A stretch of 57,824 nucleotides of DNA from Bacteroidota bacterium (GTDB lineage Bacteria; Bacteroidota; Ignavibacteria; Ignavibacteriales; Ignavibacteriaceae), in contig JAKAJV010000128.1 of the NCBI GenBank assembly GCA_021813585.1, forward strand, positions 1 through 57,824, written 5' to 3'. The notes below the pieces were generated by a model. It had not been told where the DNA came from, searched no databases, and saw only the letters and a list, made by a program, of their open reading frames with translations. Positions 52,051 to 57,824 of this stretch are shown here, piece by piece. The first letter of the stretch is position 1. Every line of letters starts with the position of its first letter. The translations under genes and the position numbers were made by a program.

Positions 52051-52992
52051 ATGACGCTATCTCAGCTATACTATATTGTTGCAGTTGATAACTTTAGGCA
52101 TTTCGGTACGGCTGCCGAACACAGCTTTGTTACGCAGCCTACTCTCAGCATGCAGATTCAAAAGCTTGAAGACGAGCTCGGCGCAATAATTTTCGATAGG
52201 ACTAAGCAGCCGGTCGTTCCAACTGATATCGGGGTAAAGATAATTAAGCAGGCCAGGATAATTATACAGGAATCGGAGCGCCTACAAAATATAATCGATT
52301 CGGAGACGGGTGCGTACTCCGGCCAGCTTAAAATCGGGGTTATTCCAACCATCGCGCCCTACCTTATTCCGTTGTTTCTAAAATCTTTTGTTGAAAAATA
52401 CCCGGGGATAGAATTGGTAATTGACGAAATTACGACAAGAGAAATCATTAAGGGAATAGACAAAGACTTAATTGATGTGGGCATTATAGCTCTGCCGGTT
52501 AATGAGCCGGGAGTGCTTGAGCAGCCGCTTTATTATGAGCCTTTCGTGGCTTATATTTCAAAGGGGCACCAGCTTTTTAAGAAAAGTAAGATTGATGCAA
52601 GCGACCTTTCCAACGAGGAGCTTTTACTTCTTAAGGAGGGCCATTGCCTGAGAGGACACGCTTTGAAATTATGCAGGAGCTCCGAGCGCGAATGGAGTAA
52701 GGGCGAAAGGAAAATTCTCTTTGAGAGCGGCACCATCGAAACTCTTAAAAAACTGGTAGAGCAAGACTTCGGGATAACACTTTTGCCTTACCTTGCGGTA
52801 GAACGGAGCTGCAGCTTAATTCAACCTTCGCTTGTGCGGGAGTTTAATGCACCGGTGCCGAAGAGAGAAATTGGCATGGTGTTCAGCAAAGCATATTTAA
52901 AGCGCCATCTAATTGACGCGCTTGCCGGTGAAATTTTAAAGGTTGTACCTAGGGAACTACTGGAAACGGAAAACACTTTGATAGTAAGGTAA
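52051..52992 (+). CDS. oxyR: OxyR, peroxide-sensing LysR-type regulator
   Basis: 313 residues. The N-terminal winged helix (about 1-60, with AAEHSFVTQPTLSMQIQKLE) is typical of LysR regulators. The effector domain has C199 and C208 in G-H-C-L-R-G-H-A-L-K-L-C, identical in position to the redox pair of E. coli OxyR (C199/C208). A disulphide between them turns the protein into an activator. Probable targets are its neighbours ahpC, ahpD and the DPSL gene, through the dyad at 51053. It is followed 5 bp later by a hot-dog thioesterase gene. Confidence 0.93.
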   Translation: MTLSQLYYIVAVDNFRHFGTAAEHSFVTQPTLSMQIQKLEDELGAIIFDRTKQPVVPTDIGVKIIKQARIIIQESERLQNIIDSETGAYSGQLKIGVIPTIAPYLIPLFLKSFVEKYPGIELVIDEITTREIIKGIDKDLIDVGIIALPVNEPGVLEQPLYYEPFVAYISKGHQLFKKSKIDASDLSNEELLLLKEGHCLRGHALKLCRSSEREWSKGERKILFESGTIETLKKLVEQDFGITLLPYLAVERSCSLIQPSLVREFNAPVPKREIGMVFSKAYLKRHLIDALAGEILKVVPRELLETENTLIVR

Positions 52993-52997
52993 AAATT

Positions 52998-53399
52998 ATG
53001 TTTAAAAGCGAAAAAAAAATCAGCTTCTACGATTGCGATCCTGCGGGAGTTTTATTCTTTGCAAGAGTCTTCGAAATATGCCATTCGGCCTACGAGGATT
53101 TGATCAGGGAATTTAATTTAAAAGAAGATTATTGGAACAACGAAAATTACATAGTGCCGATTTTAAACAGCGAGGCCCATTACCACAAGCCTATTAAATA
53201 CGGCGAGGTTATTACTGTCGAAATACGGGTAACTACCATTAAATCATCCTCATTCGAGCTTGAATACAGCTGCAGGAACAAGGCCGACGAGGAATGCGCG
53301 GTGGTGAAAACAGTCCACGTCTTTGTTGAAAAAGCGACTTGGAAAAAACAAAAGATGAAGACGGAAATATATGAAGGCCTTTTAAAACACTATGTATAG
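52998..53399 (+). CDS. Hot-dog thioesterase, probable DHNA-CoA hydrolase
   Basis: 133 residues of the 4-hydroxybenzoyl-CoA thioesterase type. The catalytic Asp is in F-Y-D-C-D-P-A-G-V-L-F-F-A-R (about 9-22), followed by the long helix H-S-A-Y-E-D-L-I. Length and motif fit YbgC/MenI-like enzymes. It sits back to back with the menaquinone genes: its stop is 3 bp from the menE stop. Menaquinone synthesis needs hydrolysis of 1,4-dihydroxy-2-naphthoyl-CoA between MenB and MenA, and no other candidate is present. The DHNA-CoA role is inference from context; the thioesterase fold is clear. Confidence 0.8.
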   Translation: MFKSEKKISFYDCDPAGVLFFARVFEICHSAYEDLIREFNLKEDYWNNENYIVPILNSEAHYHKPIKYGEVITVEIRVTTIKSSSFELEYSCRNKADEECAVVKTVHVFVEKATWKKQKMKTEIYEGLLKHYV

Positions 53400-53402
53400 T
53401 TA

Positions 53403-54860
53403 TCAATCCGCCTGCTTATTTAGGATCAAGCTTTTTAATTTTTCTTTCTGCACTTTGCCCAGCTCCGTCTTAGGCAGTTCGCTTAGTATAAATAACTTTT
53501 TTGGAATTTTATAACCGGACAGCTTATCCCGTAGGAATGCTTTCAGATCGGCGAGCGAAATTTCTTTATCGCTAAAGGGAACAACGCCTGCCGCAACTAT
53601 ATGTCCCCATTCTTCATCTTTTAAGCCGAACACAGCGGCATCTTTTATTAAAGGATGTTTTAAAATTTCTACTTCAACCTCGTAGGGATTAACATTCTCT
53701 CCGCCGGTAATTATAAGATCGTTCCGCCTGGCTTCAATAAACAGGTAACCGTGTTCGTCCAGGCGGCCAAAGTCGCCGGTGTAATAAACATCCCCGTTAA
53801 ATTTCCTTGCAGTCTCCACCGGATTATTTATATAACCGCCGGCAACCGATCTGCCTTTAACCGCTACTTCGCCGGTGCTGTTAACGCCGAGCGGCCCATG
53901 AAGATCATCAACAATTAGAATCTGGTTGGGATATAAAGCCTTGCCCGCCGATTCTTTTTTTTCGCGGAATTCCTCTCTTGTAAGCGCGGTAACTAAAGAG
54001 CAAGTCTCTGTCGCTCCGTAAGACTTGGAAACGTTCCAGCCTTTGCCAATTGCCTCATCGACTAAATCAGCATCCAGAAATCCTCCGCCTAACAGTACAT
54101 GCTTAAACTCTGCGTTTGGCTTAATCCCTAATTCAATTAATCTCTTTAATTGTGTCGAAACAAAAGAGGTCAATGTAGGTCTATTTTTATTTAGCTCTTC
54201 CGCTATATCTTCTATGTTCAGACTTTCCGGAATAATTAATGCGGCACCGTATAAAATTGATCTAGTAATAATTGAAAAGCCGCCAACGTGGTAGAAGGGA
54301 AGAGCTGCAAGCCACCTTTCGCCCGCGGTATGCTTAAAGATAGCATCGCCGGCCGAAGCGCTTTCGATTAGGTTTTTGAAAGAAATCATTACGCCTTTCG
54401 GCTTTCCGGTTGAGCCGGATGTAAATATTATAACTGCGGTCTCTTCCAATTTTATTTCTCTCTCATGTAAGTCCTCAACTCCGTAAGAAAATTTACCTTG
54501 CGGGAACCGGACAATTTTTATTTTTACATCGGTCTCATTCCCAAGCGGCAAATTTGAAATTAAATTATTACATCCCGTAAAATCAGTCAGCTCAAAAATC
54601 TCCTTAGGCAATAATCTTGTATTTAATAAAACCGGAACGGCGCCGATCTGCCATAAAGAAAAGATTGTAATTACAAAATCCAAACTGTTTTCGCTCAAGA
54701 CCGCAGCGTTATCCCCGGGTTTAATACCCGTGCTTTTATAATAGGCCGCGTAGCCGTTTATTCTATTCTTTAATTCCGGATAACTTAAGGTTTCGTTTTT
54801 GTAGATAACAGAAATTGACTGCGGGGAAATTTTATTTTTTGAAAGATATCCGAAAAACAT
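53403..54860 (-). CDS. menE: o-Succinylbenzoate-CoA ligase
   Basis: 485 residues, an AMP-forming acyl-CoA ligase that activates o-succinylbenzoate. The ATP loop T-S-G-S-T-G-K-P-K-G-V-M (about 148-159) is clear. The Y-T-G-D-F-G-R-L-D-E-H-G-Y core (about 350-362) and the adenylation Lys in L-P-K-T-E-L-G-K-V-Q (about 465-474) are also present. It is the last gene of the men run on the minus strand, 11 bp after menC. Among adenylating enzymes MenE is chosen on context. Confidence 0.92.
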   Translation of the reverse strand: MFFGYLSKNKISPQSISVIYKNETLSYPELKNRINGYAAYYKSTGIKPGDNAAVLSENSLDFVITIFSLWQIGAVPVLLNTRLLPKEIFELTDFTGCNNLISNLPLGNETDVKIKIVRFPQGKFSYGVEDLHEREIKLEETAVIIFTSGSTGKPKGVMISFKNLIESASAGDAIFKHTAGERWLAALPFYHVGGFSIITRSILYGAALIIPESLNIEDIAEELNKNRPTLTSFVSTQLKRLIELGIKPNAEFKHVLLGGGFLDADLVDEAIGKGWNVSKSYGATETCSLVTALTREEFREKKESAGKALYPNQILIVDDLHGPLGVNSTGEVAVKGRSVAGGYINNPVETARKFNGDVYYTGDFGRLDEHGYLFIEARRNDLIITGGENVNPYEVEVEILKHPLIKDAAVFGLKDEEWGHIVAAGVVPFSDKEISLADLKAFLRDKLSGYKIPKKLFILSELPKTELGKVQKEKLKSLILNKQAD

Positions 54861-54871
54861 ATAAACGCCGG

Positions 54872-55912
54872 CTACTTTGATTTTCTATTAAGCACTATCT
54901 TACCTCGAGCAGCCTCGTACGGATCGCCGGTTAATCCATTTTCAAAATAACTGCCGGTGTCCAATCCGTGGGCTGTTTCATCATTTATTGCGGAAGCAGC
55001 AAACACCGCCATAGCTTTGCCGATTGCAGATTCAAACGACGAGGTAATTACAACCTTCATTCCTTTCTCTACGGCTAAATCTATAATCCGCAGGACGGGT
55101 ATTATACCGCCGAGCATCATCGGCTTTAATACCAGAACGGAGGCCGCATTACTGGAAATAAAAATTTCCGCATCCTTAAATGATCTTATAGATTCATCTG
55201 CAGCGAGGGGAACTTTAGTAACCTTGGAAAGCTTTATAAAATCTTCCGAAGTATTTACAGGCTGTTCCACATATTCAAGGTTAAGCTTTTCCAAGCGTAT
55301 CAGGTTTTCTGCGGCTTGATCAAAGCTCCATTTGCCGTTGGCATCTGCCCTAATTTTTATTTTGCTGCCGCACGCTCTTCGTGCCAGGTTTAGGCATTCG
55401 TAATCTTCTTCAAAAGAATCCCTGCCGATCTTTATTTTAATTGTGGAGAAGCCTTCACCGGCTTTACCGGCGGCTGCAAGAGCGGTTTCTTTGGGAGACA
55501 TAAACCCGATAACTGAGTTTACATTTATAATTCCGGTAGAGCGCACATTCAGAAGTTCATTGAGCGAAATATTTTTTTCGCTGCAGATTAAATTCAGCAG
55601 CGCCTGCTCAAAACCGTGTCTAAGTGCCGGCAGAGAGGCCATGCCGCTTAGGTTATCTTCTATGCTCTGGGATATGTTATCCAGATCGATCTTAAAATTA
55701 AGCCGGAAGCTTTTCAAATACGCGCCCGCTTCATCAAAGCTTTCCGAACCGAATTCACGAAACGGCGCCGCATCGCCTGTACCGGTCTTACCGGCGCTGC
55801 TTTTCAATTGGATTATAAATCCCTCTCTTTTTTTTATCGTGCCTTTTGAAGTTGAGAAAGGCTTAGCAAAGTTTAAGGAGTACGGAAAATATGTAAGCTC
55901 TATTTTATTCAT
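54872..55912 (-). CDS. menC: o-Succinylbenzoate synthase
   Basis: 346 residues of the enolase superfamily. The catalytic K-x-K is T-I-K-I-K-I-G (about 157-163). The metal ligands are in R-A-D-A-N-G-K-W (about 188-195), V-E-Q-P (about 214-217) and A-D-E-S-I (about 238-242), and the second catalytic Lys is in L-V-L-K-P (about 261). The enzyme dehydrates SHCHC to o-succinylbenzoate. Its ATG overlaps the menA stop by 4 nt (ATGA), so menA and menC are coupled. Confidence 0.95.
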   Translation of the reverse strand: MNKIELTYFPYSLNFAKPFSTSKGTIKKREGFIIQLKSSAGKTGTGDAAPFREFGSESFDEAGAYLKSFRLNFKIDLDNISQSIEDNLSGMASLPALRHGFEQALLNLICSEKNISLNELLNVRSTGIINVNSVIGFMSPKETALAAAGKAGEGFSTIKIKIGRDSFEEDYECLNLARRACGSKIKIRADANGKWSFDQAAENLIRLEKLNLEYVEQPVNTSEDFIKLSKVTKVPLAADESIRSFKDAEIFISSNAASVLVLKPMMLGGIIPVLRIIDLAVEKGMKVVITSSFESAIGKAMAVFAASAINDETAHGLDTGSYFENGLTGDPYEAARGKIVLNRKSK

Positions 55913-56814
55913 AATGTAAGCCCGGCTGCAAAGAGCAAGCCGAATAAAACCGAAAGCTTTGCTGTTAGTTCTAATGTCTTGTTCAATTGAAGACCTTCCA
56001 GAGTAAACAGCATATTAATTAACTTAAATGCGATGGGAATTGTCAGGTAAGGAAGAAAAATCCAGATGTGGAAGCCGAAGAAAAAGTACAGCACGGCAGG
56101 AACGACAAATGACGCCGCAATAAGAAATATAAATTGCAGCCGTGCAAAAGTTCTGCCCAGAATAACCGCCAGAGTTTTTTTACCCGCTGCTCTGTCTTCC
56201 TCGATATCTCTGAAATTATTTACTACAAGGATATTGGTTATCAAAGCGCCTACCGGTATAGAGGCTAATAGCGCGAGCCAGCTGAAATCTTTTGCCTGTA
56301 CATAATATGTACCGGTAGTGCCTACTATACCGAAGAACATAAACACGAAGATATCGCCAAGTCCGTTGTATGCCAGAGGAAACGGACCCGCAGTATAGGC
56401 AATGCCTGCTGCGATGGATAAAACACCGATCATCAAAACTACCGGCCCTGCACTATAAACCAGATAGAGGCCGAGCACGAATGCGAGCAAGAAAATTAAG
56501 AAGCTGCCGGTTTTCATTTCCTTAACGGTAATTAAGCAGGAAGCGAGAACCCGCAACGGGCCTTTGCGCTTTTCATTATCTGCGCCTTTAAGAAAATCAT
56601 AAAGGTCGTTTACGTAGTTAGTTCCTATTTGAATTAGTAAAGAACAACTAAGCGCAACAAGAGCATTTAACAAGACGAACCTGCCTCTGTTTATTGCGAG
56701 TCCCGTACCCACTAGAACCGGGGCTACCGCCGCAGGCAGTGTTTTAGGCCTGGCAGCCAGTACCCAGCTTTGAATTTTTGACGGCGGCTTTGGATTTTGA
56801 TATATCTTATTCAT
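55909..56814 (-). CDS. menA: 1,4-dihydroxy-2-naphthoate polyprenyltransferase
   Basis: 301 residues, an integral membrane UbiA-family prenyltransferase that attaches the isoprenoid tail to DHNA. The two Asp-rich motifs are N-Y-V-N-D-L-Y-D (about 65-72) and N-N-F-R-D-I-E-E-D (about 196-204). They bind the prenyl diphosphate through magnesium. Eight or nine hydrophobic helices are visible. ATG at 56814 is used; the frame also has a TTG one codon upstream. The gap to menB is 49 bp. Confidence 0.95.
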   Translation of the reverse strand: MNKIYQNPKPPSKIQSWVLAARPKTLPAAVAPVLVGTGLAINRGRFVLLNALVALSCSLLIQIGTNYVNDLYDFLKGADNEKRKGPLRVLASCLITVKEMKTGSFLIFLLAFVLGLYLVYSAGPVVLMIGVLSIAAGIAYTAGPFPLAYNGLGDIFVFMFFGIVGTTGTYYVQAKDFSWLALLASIPVGALITNILVVNNFRDIEEDRAAGKKTLAVILGRTFARLQFIFLIAASFVVPAVLYFFFGFHIWIFLPYLTIPIAFKLINMLFTLEGLQLNKTLELTAKLSVLFGLLFAAGLTL

Positions 56815-56863
56815 CAATAAAAAATTATTCCGTTTGGAAAATTAATAAAAGACAAGAAACAGC

Positions 56864-57697
56864 CTACGGCAGCTTCGGAAATTTTTTGAAATCCGGTTTC
56901 CTTTTTTCAAGGTATGCTTTTTTACCTTCCTGCGCTTCTTCGCTCATATAATAAAGCAGGGTTGCATTGCCTGCAAGCTCCTGTATTCCTGCCTGTCCGT
57001 CTAGCTCTGCGTTAAACCCGGATTTCAATAGACGCAATGCCATAGGGCTGTGCTGCAATATTCTTTGGGCCCAGGCAACTCCTTCTTCCTCAAGCTTATC
57101 TACCGCAACCACCTTGTTAACCAGTCCCATTTCGTATGCTTCGGTTGCATTGTACTGAAGGCAAAGGTACCATATTTCTCTTGCTCGTTTTTGGCCGACG
57201 ATTCTGGCCAGATAGCTTGCTCCGAAACCTCCGTCAAAGCTGCCGACTTTCGGACCGGTTTGCCCGAAGACCGCATTATCGGCTGCGATTGTAAGATCGC
57301 AGACAACGTGGAGTACGTGCCCGCCGCCAATGGCATATCCCGCCACTAGAGCAATAACAGGCTTGGGTATGCTTCTAATTAATTTTTGAAGATCAAGGAC
57401 ATTCAGCCTTGGAACCCCGTCCTTGCCTACGTAGCCTTTATCTCCTCTTATTCTTTGATCGCCGCCGGAACAGAAGGCGTATTTACCGTCTTTGGCCGGG
57501 CCTTTCCCGGTTAATAAAACAACTCCTATCGTCTGCTCTTCTCTTGCATCAGAAAATGCATCGTACATTTCCATAACTGTTTCAGGGCGGAATGCATTTC
57601 TAACTTCGGGCCGGTTTATTGTAATCTTTGCAATCCCGTCCATCTTCTCGTAAATAATATCATTATAGTCCTTAGCCTTTTGCCAGTTAAAATCCAT
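56864..57697 (-). CDS. menB: 1,4-dihydroxy-2-naphthoyl-CoA synthase
   Basis: 277 residues of the crotonase family. S-G-G-D-Q-R (about 76-81), the oxyanion-hole segment [10 protein letters not shown] (about 117-126) and [13 protein letters not shown] (about 146-158) are diagnostic of MenB. It cyclises o-succinylbenzoyl-CoA. AAGGAG is placed 6 nt before the ATG. TATTTTTG upstream (within 57734-57741) is a perfect -7 box, so menB may also have its own promoter after menH. Confidence 0.97.
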   Translation of the reverse strand: MDFNWQKAKDYNDIIYEKMDGIAKITINRPEVRNAFRPETVMEMYDAFSDAREEQTIGVVLLTGKGPAKDGKYAFCSGGDQRIRGDKGYVGKDGVPRLNVLDLQKLIRSIPKPVIALVAGYAIGGGHVLHVVCDLTIAADNAVFGQTGPKVGSFDGGFGASYLARIVGQKRAREIWYLCLQYNATEAYEMGLVNKVVAVDKLEEEGVAWAQRILQHSPMALRLLKSGFNAELDGQAGIQELAGNATLLYYMSEEAQEGKKAYLEKRKPDFKKFPKLP

Positions 57698-57754
57698 TTC
57701 GTCTCCTTGCTTTGAAAATTAAAAGTGTACAAAAATATTAAAAAGTTTTATGAA

Positions 57755-57824
57755 TCATAATTTTTTTATATAAGCGTTTACCGCACCGCAAAATTTATCG
57801 GGCTGCTCTAGATGGACATTGTGG
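57755..57824 (-). CDS. menH: C-terminal end of MenH (SHCHC synthase), cut by window end
   Basis: The minus-strand frame enters at the window end and stops with TGA at 57757-57755. The 22 visible residues read H-N-V-H-L-E-Q-P-D-K-F, then 11 residues to the end. H-x-V-H-L-E-x-P with the catalytic His is the C-terminal signature of MenH-like alpha/beta hydrolases. Position directly upstream of menB in a men operon makes MenH (2-succinyl-6-hydroxy-2,4-cyclohexadiene-1-carboxylate synthase) the best call. menF and menD are expected further upstream. Confidence 0.8.
   Translation of the reverse strand, partial: HNVHLEQPDKFCGAVNAYIKKL

Overview
The window looks like an ordinary chromosomal stretch from a member of the Ignavibacteria (Bacteroidota/Chlorobiota side of the tree). 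The evidence is combined: surface proteins ending in N-Y-P-N-P-F-N-P type-IX-secretion sorting domains, a PorV-like outer-membrane protein, a TonB-dependent receptor with a carboxypeptidase-regulatory-like N-terminus, a Bacteroidota-type single-subunit diheme SdhC, menaquinone genes, and promoters that fit TTTG - 19-21 nt - TAnnTTTG. I saw no rRNA, CRISPR array, insertion sequence, integrase or phage module.

Layout. 1-4.3 kb: tail of a GIY-YIG-like reading frame, an archaeal/eukaryal-type prolyl-tRNA synthetase, DinB-like protein, aldo/keto reductase and SDR. 4.4-7.9 kb (minus): a heterodimeric ABC exporter with one consensus and one degenerate ATP site. 8.1-18.4 kb: GH92 mannosidase, Ada, DapF, a small ABM-fold protein, two membrane-anchored TPR proteins, an outer-membrane protein, a PHP phosphoesterase, a holin-like membrane protein and tRNA-Arg(CCG). 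18.7-28.4 kb: an FG-GAP surface protein with a sorting domain, then a TonB receptor / 1190-residue secreted protein / PorV triad. 28.9-32.2 kb: sdhCAB. 32.4-37 kb: an acidic unknown protein coupled to obgE, tRNA-Met(CAT), secG and dacB. 37.2-42 kb: LOG-family protein, rpsU with a zinc-ribbon partner, M14 carboxypeptidase, DUF2461 and a beta-barrel protein. 42-48.3 kb: TPMT-like protein, CYTH protein and AddB-like nuclease, then an M1 aminopeptidase with a sorting domain and an MFS transporter. 49.7-53 kb: an oxidative-stress island (ahpD, ahpC, DPSL-type ferritin, oxyR). 53-57.8 kb: a hot-dog thioesterase facing the menaquinone run menE-menC-menA-menB-menH (menH cut by the window end).

Functional links. 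SdhCAB and the men genes together indicate a menaquinone-based respiratory chain. The thioesterase is the likely DHNA-CoA hydrolase missing from the men run. OxyR carries the diagnostic cysteine pair (C199/C208), and a dyad with ATAG/CTAT elements lies between divergent ahpC and the ferritin gene; its outer arms contain the -33 TTTG of both promoters.

The least explained signals are intergenic: (i) three long snap-back hairpins built from 6- or 7-nt tandem units, each downstream of a cell-surface gene; (ii) a nested 110-bp inverted repeat; (iii) a repeated motif close to TTCCACCGAAAAATTAGC; and (iv) a 22-nt CCTGCCTGC-type interspersed repeat. No obviously new enzymatic system is visible. The best candidates for new biology are the hairpin family, the TPMT-like/CYTH/AddB-like operon, the receptor/giant protein/PorV triad, and the acidic partner of obgE.
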